64,000 nt of DNA from positions 62,001 to 126,000 of the forward strand of contig NZ_LRML01000008.1 of the NCBI RefSeq assembly GCF_001647285.1, in the 5' to 3' direction. A model generated the notes under the pieces. It was not told where the DNA came from. It worked only from the letters and a program-made list of their open reading frames with translations, and did no database searches. Below, one piece after another: positions 41,284 to 49,786 of the stretch. This stretch comes from Rufibacter roseus. Its GTDB lineage: Bacteria; Bacteroidota; Bacteroidia; Cytophagales; Hymenobacteraceae. Both the position numbers and the translations under genes were made by a program. The number at the start of each line of letters is the position of its first letter. Position 1 is the stretch's first letter.

Positions 41284-41337
41284 ATGAACGCAGCAAAATC
41301 TATGCTTAACGCTTGGTGGCACACCTCTTTAAACTAA
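41284..41337 (+). CDS. trpL: Trp leader peptide 1
   Basis: A 17-residue frame, MNAAKSMLNAWWHTSLN, with two adjacent Trp codons at positions 11-12. It starts right at the predicted transcript start. A possible antiterminator (GGGTGAACC at 41339) begins just after its stop and a terminator follows. This is the layout of ribosome-mediated attenuation, with stalling at the Trp codons under tryptophan shortage. Confidence 0.85.
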   Translation: MNAAKSMLNAWWHTSLN

Positions 41338-41369
41338 AGGGTGAACCGCTTGCTATGCATTTTTGCTAG

Positions 41370-41407
41370 AACCAAAGGCTCGGATTCACCCGGGCCTTTG
41401 GTGTTTT
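41370..41407 (+). terminator. Attenuator terminator 1 of the trp operon
   Basis: ACCAAAGGC (41371-41379) pairs with GCCTTTGGT (41394-41402), with CGG/CCG in the loop and a TTTT run. The loop segment GGATTCACCC (41382-41391) can instead pair with GGGTGAACC at 41339-41347, giving a competing antiterminator. Confidence 0.85.
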
Positions 41408-41427
41408 AAATCAACTTCAAAATAAAA

Positions 41428-41487
41428 ATGGTACAGGTACAAAACATGACGCAGCACTGTTGGTGGCACCCTCTGAAAGATGTGTGA
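41428..41487 (+). CDS. Trp leader peptide 2
   Basis: A 19-residue frame, MVQVQNMTQHCWWHPLKDV, again with two adjacent Trp codons (12-13) followed by His. It starts 21 bases after the first terminator. Around the Trp codons it shares TTGGTGGCAC with leader 1, so the two units are probably an old tandem duplication. Its own terminator and antiterminator follow. Confidence 0.85.
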   Translation: MVQVQNMTQHCWWHPLKDV

Positions 41488-41527
41488 GCAGCAGGCCTGT
41501 GCCAAATAAAAATATGCCCTTAAATCT

Positions 41528-41567
41528 AAAAGGCTTGCTGTAAAAATCTAACAGTAAGCCTTTTTTT
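41528..41567 (+). terminator. Attenuator terminator 2 of the trp operon
   Basis: AGGCTTGCTGT (41531-41541) pairs with ACAGTAAGCCT (41551-41561), followed by seven T, nine bases before trpE. CAGCAGGCCT at 41489-41498 can pair with AGGCTTGCTG instead, as an antiterminator. Confidence 0.88.
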
Positions 41568-41575
41568 ATGAATTT

Positions 41576-42988
41576 ATGAAGACCTTCACCCTACAAACAC
41601 AATACCGCCAGCTTTTGGCAGACACCGTTACTCCGGTTGGCATATACCTGCAACTGCGCGATAAATACCGCAACTGCCTGCTGCTGGAAAGTTCAGATTA
41701 CCACGGACAGGAAAACAGCTTCAGTTACATTTGCTGTGAGCCGCTGGCTGAGTTTAAGCTGAAGAACAGCCGCCTTACCCAAACCTTCCCCGATGGCTCT
41801 ACCCAAGAGCAGGATCTGGAAAACAAGCGAGATGCCGTACAGCTGCTGCAGGAGTACACCCAGCGGTTTAAGGCGGAGCAGGGGCCTTTTGGGTTTATCC
41901 ATAACGGCTTGTTCGGGTACATGTCTTATGAGGCCGTGCAGTACTATGAAACGGTTAACATTCAGCAGAAGCCTACCGCTCACCCAGATCTGCCGGAGAT
42001 ACTGTACCAAACGTTCCGGTTTGTCATTGCCATTGACCATTTCAAAAACCAGCTGTACATTTTTGAGCACTTTTTAGGAAATGAACCCCAAAACGCAGCC
42101 TTAGACGAGCTAGAGAACCATATTTTAAACAAAAACTTCCCGCAGTTCCATTTTGAGACTACCGGTGAAGAAGACACGAACCAAACCGACGCTGAATTCC
42201 TGAAGGTGATAGAGCAGGGGGTGAAGCATTGCCACTTGGGCAACGTGTTCCAGATTGTGCTGTCGCGTCAGTTTTCGCAGGGCTTTCAGGGCGATGAATT
42301 CAATGTGTACCGCGCGCTGCGTTCCATTAACCCGTCGCCGTACCTGTTTTACTTTGACTACGGCAACTTCAAGATATTCGGTTCTTCGCCGGAGGCACAG
42401 CTCACCATCAAAAATGACAAGGCTACCATTTACCCAATTGCGGGTACGTTCAAGCGCACCGGCAACGACAAAGCCGATGCCGAATTGGCCCAGAAGTTGT
42501 ATGAAGACCCTAAAGAGAACTCGGAGCACGTGATGCTGGTAGATCTGGCCCGCAATGACTTAAGCCGTCACGGTGACAATGTAAAGGTAGAGGTGTTCAA
42601 GGAAGTGCAGTATTATAGCCACGTAATTCACTTGGTGTCTAAGGTAACGGCGCAGTTGCCGCAGGCGCACGGTTCTGTGCAGATGGTAGCCGATACTTTT
42701 CCGGCCGGTACGTTGTCTGGAGCGCCTAAGCACCGAGCCCTCACCCTGATTGATGAACTGGAGCCCACCGGCCGCGGTTATTATGGTGGCTGCATTGGGT
42801 ACCTTGGCTTTAACGGCGACTTCAACCATGCCATCATGATCCGTTCTTTCCTGAGCGTGAAAAACCGCTTGTATTACCAGGCAGGGGCAGGAGTAGTGGC
42901 CAAGTCAGATATTAACAGTGAGCTGCAGGAAGTACACCATAAACTGGCCGCCTTGCGCAAAGCGCTTGAAAAAGCGGTGCTTATTTAG
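41576..42988 (+). CDS. trpE: Anthranilate synthase component I
   Basis: A 470-residue chorismate-using enzyme that with TrpG makes anthranilate. The C-terminal chorismate-binding domain is complete: NVFQIVLSRQFSQGF, NPSPYLFYFDYGNFKIFGSS, IYPIAGTFKRT, EHVMLVDLARNDLSRHG, PAGTLSGAPKHRALTLIDEL and GGCIGYLGFNGDFNHAIMIR. The N-terminal half has the LLESSD motif linked to tryptophan feedback binding (NCLLLESSDYHGQENSFS). It is the first structural gene of the operon, behind two tandem attenuators. Ninety bases with a palindrome copy separate it from trpG. Confidence 0.96.
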   Translation: MKTFTLQTQYRQLLADTVTPVGIYLQLRDKYRNCLLLESSDYHGQENSFSYICCEPLAEFKLKNSRLTQTFPDGSTQEQDLENKRDAVQLLQEYTQRFKAEQGPFGFIHNGLFGYMSYEAVQYYETVNIQQKPTAHPDLPEILYQTFRFVIAIDHFKNQLYIFEHFLGNEPQNAALDELENHILNKNFPQFHFETTGEEDTNQTDAEFLKVIEQGVKHCHLGNVFQIVLSRQFSQGFQGDEFNVYRALRSINPSPYLFYFDYGNFKIFGSSPEAQLTIKNDKATIYPIAGTFKRTGNDKADAELAQKLYEDPKENSEHVMLVDLARNDLSRHGDNVKVEVFKEVQYYSHVIHLVSKVTAQLPQAHGSVQMVADTFPAGTLSGAPKHRALTLIDELEPTGRGYYGGCIGYLGFNGDFNHAIMIRSFLSVKNRLYYQAGAGVVAKSDINSELQEVHHKLAALRKALEKAVLI

Positions 42989-43001
42989 TAACTTATAGAA
43001 T

Positions 43002-43040
43002 TGTTTTAGGCTTGTTTTTCAGAAAATAGGCCTAAAACAG
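43002..43040. repeat. Dispersed ~40-bp palindrome copy
   Basis: TGTTTTAGGCTTGTTTTTC and AGAAAATAGGCCTAAAACAG, inside the trp operon between trpE and trpG. In the mRNA it would form a hairpin without a T-run, so it should not act as a terminator. Confidence 0.75.
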
Positions 43041-43078
43041 AAACAACCCGAACCGACAACGACAAACCCTTTAGTACC

Positions 43079-43702
43079 ATGAGAATTCTTGTTTTAGATA
43101 ACTACGACTCTTTCACCTACAACCTGGTGCAGCTGCTGCGCGAGTTGGGGTACGGCGATAAAATGGATGTTTTCCGCAATGACCAGATCAGCCTGGAGGC
43201 GGTAAATCAATATGATGTGATTCTCCTTTCCCCGGGTCCGGGCGTTCCTAAAGATGCAGGTATCATGCCGGAGCTGATTCAGAAATATGCCCCTACTAAA
43301 CGTATCATGGGGGTTTGCCTGGGACACCAGGCCATTGCCGAAGCTTTTGGAGCTGAATTGAATAACATGACGGAGGTGTTCCATGGCGTGTCGGCTACTA
43401 TTAGGGTGGTGCACCCAGAGGAGCAGATGTTCCAGCAGTTGCCGCAAACCTTCCAGGTAGCCCGCTACCACTCCTGGACGGTAGTTCCTACCTCTGTACC
43501 GCAAAACCTGCGCGTAACAGCCGTAGACGAAAACGGTGAAATTCTTGCTTTGCGTCATACAGAATATGATGTGGTGGGGGTACAGTTTCACCCAGAGTCC
43601 ATTTTAACCGAATACGGCAAAGACATGATGCGCAATTGGCTGGACCGGCCTAAAAACCGCATCACCAAATGGACTACCTTTGCTGCCTCACTATCACTAT
43701 GA
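43079..43702 (+). CDS. trpG: Anthranilate synthase component II (glutaminase)
   Basis: A 207-residue class I glutamine amidotransferase that gives ammonia to TrpE. It starts ILVLDNYDSFTYNLVQLLRE, has the oxyanion strand LLSPGPGVP, the nucleophile in GVCLGHQAIAEAFG and the His/Glu pair in VGVQFHPESILTEYG. It could also serve para-aminobenzoate synthase, as TrpG does in some bacteria. Its stop overlaps the trpD start (ATGA), giving translational coupling. Confidence 0.95.
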   Translation: MRILVLDNYDSFTYNLVQLLRELGYGDKMDVFRNDQISLEAVNQYDVILLSPGPGVPKDAGIMPELIQKYAPTKRIMGVCLGHQAIAEAFGAELNNMTEVFHGVSATIRVVHPEEQMFQQLPQTFQVARYHSWTVVPTSVPQNLRVTAVDENGEILALRHTEYDVVGVQFHPESILTEYGKDMMRNWLDRPKNRITKWTTFAASLSL

Positions 43703-44691
43703 AACAAATACTGCAACAACTGATTGAGCATAAAACCCTGTCTAAGCAAACGGCTAAGGAAGTGCTCATCAACATTACCCGCGGGCAGAGCAACGCCAGC
43801 CAGATGGCGGCTTTTATGACTGTGTACCTCATGCGTAACATCACCGTGGAAGAACTGGAAGGCTTCAGGGAAGCCATGCTGGAGCTCTGCCTTTTGCCTG
43901 AACTAGGTACCGATCAGGTGATTGACCTCTGCGGTACCGGCGGCGACGGAAAAGACACGTTCAATATTTCCACACTGGCTTCTTTTGTGGTGGCTGGTGC
44001 GGGATATAAAGTAGCCAAACATGGAAACAACGGGGTGTCTTCCATCTGCGGGTCATCTAACGTGATGGCACATTTGGGCGTAAAGTTTACGAATGAAAGT
44101 TCTGAATTAAGGCAGAATCTGGAGAAAGCCAACATCTGCTTTTTGCACGCCCCGCTGTTCCACCCAGCCATGAAAGAAGTAGCCCCCATCCGGAAGGAAT
44201 TGGGTGTGAAAACCTTTTTCAACATGCTGGGTCCCATGATCAATCCTGCTAAACCAAAATACCAGATGGTGGGTGTTTTCTCATTGGAACTGTTGCGGTT
44301 ATACAGTTATTTGTACCAAAAAACAGGCAAACGATTTGTGCTGCTTCATGCTCTGGACGGCTACGATGAAGTATCGTTAACCGGTGCCTTCAAAATGGTG
44401 ACACCGGCGGGTGAGCAGATCTTACAGCCTTCTGATTTAGGCTTACCTACTTACACCCAGGAAGATTTAGCCGGAGGTGAAACGGTAGAAGCTTGTGCCG
44501 AAATATTCATGAACGTACTGCAAGGCAAAGGAACCGCCGCCCAGCAAGACGCGGTCATCGCCAACGCCGGTCTGGGAATCTACTGTTCAGATGAGCGCCT
44601 AACCCTGCGGGAGTCGCTGCAAAAAGCACGGCAGACTTTAGAGAATGGTCTGGCCCTGCAGTCATTCCAACAACTTTTGAACAGTAAATAG
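43699..44691 (+). CDS. trpD: Anthranilate phosphoribosyltransferase
   Basis: A 330-residue enzyme that joins anthranilate to PRPP. Motifs are the PRPP-binding loop LCGTGGDGKDTFNIST, KHGNNGVSSICGSS and FLHAPLFHPAMKEVAPIRKE, and FFNMLGPMINPAKP. Length is normal for the family. The ATG at 43699 gives MKQILQQLIEHKTLSKQ, the expected start, and overlaps the trpG stop by four bases; a longer frame back to 43669 lies within trpG. A word-repeat block follows it. Confidence 0.96.
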   Translation: MKQILQQLIEHKTLSKQTAKEVLINITRGQSNASQMAAFMTVYLMRNITVEELEGFREAMLELCLLPELGTDQVIDLCGTGGDGKDTFNISTLASFVVAGAGYKVAKHGNNGVSSICGSSNVMAHLGVKFTNESSELRQNLEKANICFLHAPLFHPAMKEVAPIRKELGVKTFFNMLGPMINPAKPKYQMVGVFSLELLRLYSYLYQKTGKRFVLLHALDGYDEVSLTGAFKMVTPAGEQILQPSDLGLPTYTQEDLAGGETVEACAEIFMNVLQGKGTAAQQDAVIANAGLGIYCSDERLTLRESLQKARQTLENGLALQSFQQLLNSK

Positions 44692-44777
44692 ATATCAGTA
44701 AACAGTTATCAGTAAACAGGTATAGAATCAAAATATATATTCCTGACTCAAGACTCGCGACTCAGGACTCAGAACTC
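44692..44777. repeat. Word-repeat block between trpD and trpC
   Basis: Two vocabularies: ATATCAGTAAACAGTTATC + AGTAAACAG (44692-44719; a 14-base unit in tandem) and GACTCAAGACTCGCGACTC + AGGACTCAGAACTC (44744-44777; the word GACTC about five times). It fills the gap and ends six bases before the trpC ATG. Confidence 0.75.
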
Positions 44778-44783
44778 TATAAA

Positions 44784-45602
44784 ATGACCATTTTAGATAA
44801 CATAGTGCAGACCAAGCGCCAGGAGGTAGCAGACCGGAAAAACGTGGTGCCAACGGCTTTGCTGGAGCGTAGCCTTTATTTTCAGTCGCAGCCGGTGTCG
44901 TTACGCAAGTACCTGCAGCGGCCAGACTTGAACGGCATTATAGCAGAATTCAAACGGAAATCTCCTTCTAAAGGAATCATCAATGCCTATGCTCCGGTAG
45001 AACGCACATCTATTGGGTATATGCAGGCAGGGGCTTCGGCTTTGTCAGTGCTCACAGACAATCTGTATTTTGGCGGTAAAAACGAAGACCTTACTACTGC
45101 CCGTAAGTTTAACTTCTGCCCCATTCTGCGGAAAGATTTTGTGCTGGAGGAGTACCAGATCATTGAAGCCAAGTCTATTGGCGCCGATGCCATTCTATTG
45201 ATTGCAGCTATTTTGACCAAGGAAGAGGTAGACCGGCTGGCACAGTTTGCCCATTCATTAGGACTAGAAGTTTTGCTGGAAGTGCATAACCAGGAGGAAT
45301 TGGAGCGTACGTTGACTCCGCATGTAGACTGCATAGGTGTAAACAACCGCAACCTGCATGATTTCACTTTAACCGTGGAAACATCAAAACAGTTGGCTGC
45401 CCTTATTCCAAATGAATTTGTGAAGGTCTCCGAAAGCGGATTAAGCTCTGCCGAAACTATCATGGAATTAAGGCAATACGGATTTGAAGGCTTTTTGATG
45501 GGAGAGACGTTCATGCGCACCAGCCGGCCGGAGAAAGCCTGCGCGGCTTTGGTAGAGGAACTAAACAAACTAAAGCAGCAACAAGGCAGCTTCTCCATTT
45601 AA
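44784..45602 (+). CDS. trpC: Indole-3-glycerol phosphate synthase
   Basis: A 272-residue TIM barrel that closes the indole ring. The pattern is clear: ILDNIVQTKRQEVADRK, IIAEFKRKSPSKGII with the catalytic lysine, SALSVLTDNLYFGGKNEDL, ILRKDFVLEEYQIIEA, DAILLIAAILT, LEVHNQEEL, IGVNNRNLHDFTL and VSESGLSSAETI. It lies between a word-repeat block and trpF (30 bases later). It is a separate protein, not the TrpC-TrpF fusion of enterobacteria. Confidence 0.96.
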   Translation: MTILDNIVQTKRQEVADRKNVVPTALLERSLYFQSQPVSLRKYLQRPDLNGIIAEFKRKSPSKGIINAYAPVERTSIGYMQAGASALSVLTDNLYFGGKNEDLTTARKFNFCPILRKDFVLEEYQIIEAKSIGADAILLIAAILTKEEVDRLAQFAHSLGLEVLLEVHNQEELERTLTPHVDCIGVNNRNLHDFTLTVETSKQLAALIPNEFVKVSESGLSSAETIMELRQYGFEGFLMGETFMRTSRPEKACAALVEELNKLKQQQGSFSI

Positions 45603-45632
45603 ACAAAAAGTGTTAAGCTCAAACGTGAAGGA

Positions 45633-46268
45633 ATGCCTTACAGGAAACTGAAAATAAAGGTGTGCGGCATGAAGTACACCGAGAACATTGAAGAGCTCAT
45701 GCAGTTACAACCCGACTATGTAGGGTTTATATTCTATGAGCGCTCTCCGCGGTTCATTACCACACAGTGGGCGGTTTTCTCATCAATATTCAAGCAGGGT
45801 ACATCCAAAGTAGGGGTATTTGTAGACGAAGAAGTAGAAATCATTCTGCAAAAGGTGACCGATCTGGGTCTGGAAATGGTACAGCTGCACGGCCATGAAA
45901 CTCCCTATATCTGTCGTGAATTGCGAGAGGCTGGCCTTAAAGTAATGAAAGCCTTCAGGGTAGGTGATGATTTTGAATTTGACCAGCTGAAAGAATACGC
46001 CACCGTCTGCGATTATTTTTTGTTTGATGCCAGCGGGCCTCACCCAGGGGGCAACGGGGTCCGGTTCAATTGGGAATTGCTGCAGAAGTACAAACTTGAT
46101 GTCCCGTTTTTCCTAAGCGGCGGCATTTCAGAGGAACACATTGACGAAATAAGAAATTACCGCCACCCCCAGTTGTACGGGATAGACCTGAACAGCAAGT
46201 TTGAAACTTCGCCTGGCATGAAAGACGTGGAGCGGGTAAAAGATTTCATCAAAAAGTTAAGAGCGTAA
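45633..46268 (+). CDS. trpF: Phosphoribosylanthranilate isomerase
   Basis: A 211-residue TIM barrel that carries out the Amadori rearrangement of phosphoribosylanthranilate. The general-base Cys11 is present in KIKVCGMKYTENIEEL. VGFIFYERSPRFI, VGVFVDEE, VQLHGHETPYI, the general-acid Asp in DYFLFDASG and the phosphate-binding end GIDLNSKFETSPGMKD complete the pattern. This is the working copy, in contrast to the cysteine-free paralogue at 4327. An inverted repeat separates it from trpB. Confidence 0.94.
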   Translation: MPYRKLKIKVCGMKYTENIEELMQLQPDYVGFIFYERSPRFITTQWAVFSSIFKQGTSKVGVFVDEEVEIILQKVTDLGLEMVQLHGHETPYICRELREAGLKVMKAFRVGDDFEFDQLKEYATVCDYFLFDASGPHPGGNGVRFNWELLQKYKLDVPFFLSGGISEEHIDEIRNYRHPQLYGIDLNSKFETSPGMKDVERVKDFIKKLRA

Positions 46269-46271
46269 AAA

Positions 46272-46330
46272 AGACACTAGATGTTAGACGATGGTATTTA
46301 GACTCCTCATAAGTCTAATATCTAGCGTCT
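46272..46330. repeat. Inverted repeat between trpF and trpB
   Basis: AGACACTAGATGTTAGAC (46272-46289) and GTCTAATATCTAGCGTCT (46313-46330) are inverted copies with two mismatches in 18. A further TCTAAAATCTAACTAC continues the vocabulary towards trpB. Confidence 0.7.
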
Positions 46331-46351
46331 AAAATCTAACTACTAAAAAAT

Positions 46352-47548
46352 ATGAAATACGGAGTAAATGAGCGGGGATATTATGGCCAGTTTGGAGGTG
46401 CCTTTATTCCAGAAATGCTATACCCTAACGTAGAAGAGCTACGTGAGAAGTACTTGTCAATTTTACAGGAGCCGGCTTTTCAGGAAGAACTGAATTCGCT
46501 CCTGCGTGATTATGTAGGTAGGCCAACCCCTTTGTACCACGCCAAGCGCCTGTCAGAGAAGTATAACACCAAAATTTACCTGAAGCGTGAAGACCTGAAC
46601 CACACGGGTGCCCACAAAATCAACAATACCGTGGGTCAGATTCTAATGGCCAAACGCTTAGGGAAGAAGCGCATCATTGCTGAAACCGGAGCGGGCCAGC
46701 ACGGTGTTGCTACGGCTACGGTATGTGCTCTGGCGGGGCTAGAATGTATTGTGTACATGGGCAAGATTGACACTGAGCGGCAAAAGCCGAACGTGGAGAA
46801 AATGAAGTTATTGGGCGCCACGGTAGTACCTGTTACCTCCGGAAGTCAAACCTTAAAAGACGCCACCAACGAGGCCATTCGTGACTGGATCAACAACCCG
46901 GAGGACACGCATTATATTATTGGCTCCGTAGTAGGTCCGCACCCGTACCCAGATATGGTAGCCCGTTTTCAGGCCGTTATCAGTGAGGAAATAAGAGCGC
47001 AGCTACTGGAGAAGGAGGGGCGCGAGCTGCCAGATTACGTGGTGGCCTGCGTAGGCGGTGGCAGTAACGCTGCCGGAGCCTTTTATCACTTTTTGGACGA
47101 AGAAGACGTAAAATTGATAGCCGTAGAAGCTGCCGGTTTAGGCGTTGATTCAGGTCATTCGGCGGCCACCTCAATATTAGGCAAGACGGGTATCATTCAT
47201 GGAAGTAAAACCCTGCTCATGCAAACCGAAGACGGTCAAATCACAGAACCATATTCTATTTCGGCAGGTCTTGATTATCCGGGTGTTGGTCCGTTACATG
47301 CCCATTTAGCCCAGAGCGGCCGGGCCACTTTTTTTGCCATTAGAGATGCTGAAGCCATGGAAGCCCTGCGCGAATTGAGCCGTTTAGAAGGTATTATTCC
47401 GGCTATTGAATCATCACACGCACTCGCTGCTCTTAAAGAACTGAAAGCCGGCCCAGACGATGTAGTAGTACTTAACTTATCGGGCCGTGGCGACAAAGAC
47501 CTGAATACCATTCTTACCTATTTTGAACAACAAGATGCCCAACAATAG
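46352..47548 (+). CDS. trpB: Tryptophan synthase beta chain
   Basis: A 398-residue PLP enzyme that condenses indole with serine. Motifs are [31 protein letters not shown], the PLP-lysine region [63 protein letters not shown] and [14 protein letters not shown]. Length is normal. trpA starts within its last codons, so the two chains are made together, as needed for the alpha2beta2 complex. Confidence 0.97.
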   Translation: MKYGVNERGYYGQFGGAFIPEMLYPNVEELREKYLSILQEPAFQEELNSLLRDYVGRPTPLYHAKRLSEKYNTKIYLKREDLNHTGAHKINNTVGQILMAKRLGKKRIIAETGAGQHGVATATVCALAGLECIVYMGKIDTERQKPNVEKMKLLGATVVPVTSGSQTLKDATNEAIRDWINNPEDTHYIIGSVVGPHPYPDMVARFQAVISEEIRAQLLEKEGRELPDYVVACVGGGSNAAGAFYHFLDEEDVKLIAVEAAGLGVDSGHSAATSILGKTGIIHGSKTLLMQTEDGQITEPYSISAGLDYPGVGPLHAHLAQSGRATFFAIRDAEAMEALRELSRLEGIIPAIESSHALAALKELKAGPDDVVVLNLSGRGDKDLNTILTYFEQQDAQQ

Positions 47549-48311
47549 ACTTACCCGCCTCTTCCAGGAAAAAAGTGGCAACCTGCTGAACGTGTACTTT
47601 ACCGCTGGCTATCCAAAGCTGGAAGATACTACAACTATTTTAGAGGAGCTGGAAGCCGCCGGGGCTGATTTAGTAGAGATAGGAATGCCGTTCTCAGATC
47701 CATTAGCTGATGGCCCTACCATTCAGGCCAGTAACATGGTGGCGCTGGAAAACGGGATGTCCTTGAAGGTGCTGTTTCAGCAGCTGGAAAACGTACGGGA
47801 AAAGGTGACGCTGCCCATTATCTTAATGGGCTACCTGAACCCCGTGATGCAGTATGGCTTTGAGCGTTTTTGCGCTGAGGCCGCCAGAGTAGGGGTAGAC
47901 GGTTTAATCTTGCCTGACTTGCCTTTCGCAGAATATGAGGAAGAATATAAGCCAATATTGGAGAAGCACGGCCTCAGCTTAATCTTCCTCATCACCCCAC
48001 AAACCTCAGATGCCCGAATCAGGCAAATTGACGCCTTGACCAATTCATTTATTTACATGGTGTCCAGCGCCAGTACCACTGGCAGCCAGGTGCAAAGCAC
48101 AGAAGCGCAGCGGGCATATTTTTCCAGAGTAAAAGCATTAGGACTGAAGAACCCTTTACTCATTGGTTTCGGTATTTCAGACAAGCCTTCTTTTGAAATG
48201 GCCTGTCAGTCTGGTCACGGAGCCATTATAGGCAGTGCGTTTATCAAAGCATTGCAACAGCCCGCCGAAGTGCGTGAGAACGTTCGGGCTTTTCTGAAGC
48301 AAATACGGTAA
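47535..48311 (+). CDS. trpA: Tryptophan synthase alpha chain
   Basis: A 258-residue TIM barrel that cleaves indole-3-glycerol phosphate to indole and glyceraldehyde 3-phosphate. The catalytic Glu and Asp are in [49 protein letters not shown] and [20 protein letters not shown] complete the family pattern. The ATG at 47535 overlaps trpB by 14 bases; a TTG at 47523 is less likely. A block with inverted word repeats lies between it and the DAHP synthase gene. Confidence 0.96.
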   Translation: MPNNRLTRLFQEKSGNLLNVYFTAGYPKLEDTTTILEELEAAGADLVEIGMPFSDPLADGPTIQASNMVALENGMSLKVLFQQLENVREKVTLPIILMGYLNPVMQYGFERFCAEAARVGVDGLILPDLPFAEYEEEYKPILEKHGLSLIFLITPQTSDARIRQIDALTNSFIYMVSSASTTGSQVQSTEAQRAYFSRVKALGLKNPLLIGFGISDKPSFEMACQSGHGAIIGSAFIKALQQPAEVRENVRAFLKQIR

Positions 48312-48341
48312 AAAGGTAATTTGGTAAAGTGCTACTTTTGA

Positions 48342-48517
48342 TTTGGAAATTAGGAGATGTAAGAATTTAGAAATAGCATGAAATCTGTAAACATAATAAG
48401 CATCAGGCTAAAAGTTTAACTATTACCATAAAGCCTTTTTAGATTTATAAATTTAAAATTGTGGCCAAAACACCTTGCCACATTTTCACATCTCCTAATC
48501 ACCAAATCTTCAAATTT
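48342..48517. repeat. Inverted word-repeat block between trpA and the DAHP synthase gene
   Basis: Left arm GGAAATTAGGAGATGTAAGA (48345 on) and right arm ACATCTCCTAATCACCAAAT (48488 on) contain inverted AATTAGGAGATGT words around a gene-free centre. It covers most of the gap before the next start codon. Confidence 0.65.
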
Positions 48518-48524
48518 GTGTAAC

Positions 48525-49538
48525 ATGCTGATTCAATTACAAGCAGATATATCTCCGGAGCAGAAGAGTGCCATTGTAGACAAAGCGAAGGAGCTGAAAT
48601 ATAAGACCACAGAGGTAAAAACCCATGCAGGGCACTACCTGGTGGGTACCGGAAAGGCGGAGTTTGACGTACGCACCATCGGCAATTTGCAAGGTATAAA
48701 AGACATTCATATTGTCTCTGATGATTACAAGCTGGTGTCGCGCAAATGGAAAGTGAACCCCACCGTAATTGACTTTGGTGACGGTTTACAAGTGAAAGAG
48801 GGGGAGTTAACACTAATGGCAGGGCCTTGTTCTATTGAGAACGAAGAGCAGGTACAGAAAACCATAGATCATTTGGTGGCGCAGGGTGTACGATTTATGC
48901 GCGGAGGTGTGTTCAAACCCCGCAGTTCACCGTATTCATTCAGAGGATTGGGATTGGAAGGACTGAAAATGTTCTATGAGCTTTGCCGGGCTAACGGTAT
49001 AAAGATTGTGACAGAGGTGATGCAGGTGTCGCAGATTGCACCAATGGAGCCCTACACCGATGTGTTTCAGGTAGGAGCCCGCAATACCCAGAACTTCAAC
49101 CTACTGGACGAATTAGGTAAAGTAGACAAGCCCGTGCTGCTCAAGCGCGGCATTTCTGGGACCATAGACGAACTTCTGTACTCTGCTGAATATATCTTCT
49201 CAGGCGGAAATGAGAAATTGATGCTCTGCGAGCGCGGCATCAGAACCTATGAAACCGCAAGCCGCAATACGCTTGATCTGAACGCTATTCCTATTCTGAA
49301 AGAGAAAACTCACCTACCGGTTATTGTAGATCCTTCTCATGGTATTGGCATAAGAGAATACGTGGAACCTATGGCCCTGGCCGCCATTATGGCCGGTGCC
49401 GACGGCATCATCTATGAAACACACGAGAGACCTGAGGAGGCTGCCTCTGACGGAGCTCAGACCCTGAGCTTCACTGAATCAGAACGGATGATCCGGAAAA
49501 TGCGGAGAGTCTTTGAGTTGAAGAAAGAGCTGGTATAA
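48525..49538 (+). CDS. aroF: 3-deoxy-7-phosphoheptulonate synthase with N-terminal regulatory domain
   Basis: A 337-residue DAHP synthase, the entry enzyme of the shikimate pathway that leads to chorismate. The N-terminal about 70 residues (MLIQLQADISPEQKSAIVDK) form the ferredoxin/ACT-like domain known from Thermotoga-type enzymes, which gives feedback control by aromatic amino acids. The catalytic part has LMAGPCSIENEEQV, RGGVFKPRSSPYSFRGLG, QVGARNTQNF, KRGISGTIDELLYSAEYI, CERGIRTYETASRNTLDL and VDPSHGIG. The ATG at 48525 gives the domain its natural start. Placement behind trpA suggests joint control with tryptophan synthesis. Confidence 0.93.
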   Translation: MLIQLQADISPEQKSAIVDKAKELKYKTTEVKTHAGHYLVGTGKAEFDVRTIGNLQGIKDIHIVSDDYKLVSRKWKVNPTVIDFGDGLQVKEGELTLMAGPCSIENEEQVQKTIDHLVAQGVRFMRGGVFKPRSSPYSFRGLGLEGLKMFYELCRANGIKIVTEVMQVSQIAPMEPYTDVFQVGARNTQNFNLLDELGKVDKPVLLKRGISGTIDELLYSAEYIFSGGNEKLMLCERGIRTYETASRNTLDLNAIPILKEKTHLPVIVDPSHGIGIREYVEPMALAAIMAGADGIIYETHERPEEAASDGAQTLSFTESERMIRKMRRVFELKKELV

Positions 49539-49552
49539 ATACTAATTCATTT

Positions 49553-49591
49553 ATGTTTTGGAGTTATTTTTTAAAAAGTAGCACAAAAACA
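49553..49591. repeat. Dispersed ~40-bp palindrome copy
   Basis: ATGTTTTGGAGTTATTTTTT and AAAAAGTAGCACAAAAACAT, after the DAHP synthase stop and just before the next promoter. Arms are imperfect. Confidence 0.65.
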
Positions 49592-49592
49592 T

Positions 49593-49623
49593 TTGCATTG
49601 TTCAAACTTTTGTTCTACATTAG
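49593..49623 (+). promoter_or_regulatory. Promoter-like site before leader 3
   Basis: TTG at 49593-49595, 20 bases, then TACATTAG at 49616-49623. It is one base and one position away from the ideal Bacteroidota promoter. It places the transcript start about four bases before the leader ATG at 49632. Confidence 0.5.
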
Positions 49624-49631
49624 CTGACGTT

Positions 49632-49727
49632 ATGAAACTATTCGCCCTAAATATGATTACCGTCAATTCTGCGAAGCGCATTTGCGTTTTCGGAGCCGGG
49701 AGTTATATGGGCAAAAAATTGAGTTAG
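49632..49727 (+). CDS. Candidate leader peptide before the hydroxylase homologue
   Basis: A 31-residue frame (begins MKLFALNMITVNSAKRICVF) that starts almost at a predicted transcript start and is followed by a strong terminator, the same arrangement as the his and trp leaders. Two Phe and one Tyr occur, but no clear cluster, so the sensed amino acid is uncertain. Bases 49691-49700 inside the frame (CGGAGCCGGG) can pair with the terminator's left arm. The peptide also faintly resembles a Rossmann start (VFGAGSYMG), so a remnant of a dehydrogenase gene is an alternative. Confidence 0.45.
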   Translation: MKLFALNMITVNSAKRICVFGAGSYMGKKLS

Positions 49728-49750
49728 ACAAATAACCAACTACCATATAG

Positions 49751-49786
49751 AGGCCTGGTTCCGAAGCGGAACCAGGCCTTTTTTAT
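49751..49786 (+). terminator. Terminator, probable attenuator, before the hydroxylase homologue
   Basis: AGGCCTGGTTCC pairs perfectly with GGAACCAGGCCT around a five-base loop, followed by a T-run, 12 bases before the next start codon. The competing pairing of CCTGGTTCCG (49754-49763) with CGGAGCCGGG (49691-49700), with two G-T pairs, suggests an antiterminator. Confidence 0.85.

Noticed and set aside
49677-49727. Rossmann-like stretch VFGAGSYMG as a truncated dehydrogenase gene
   Set aside because: Only one short motif; promoter, terminator and alternative pairing favour a leader peptide, though this is not excluded.
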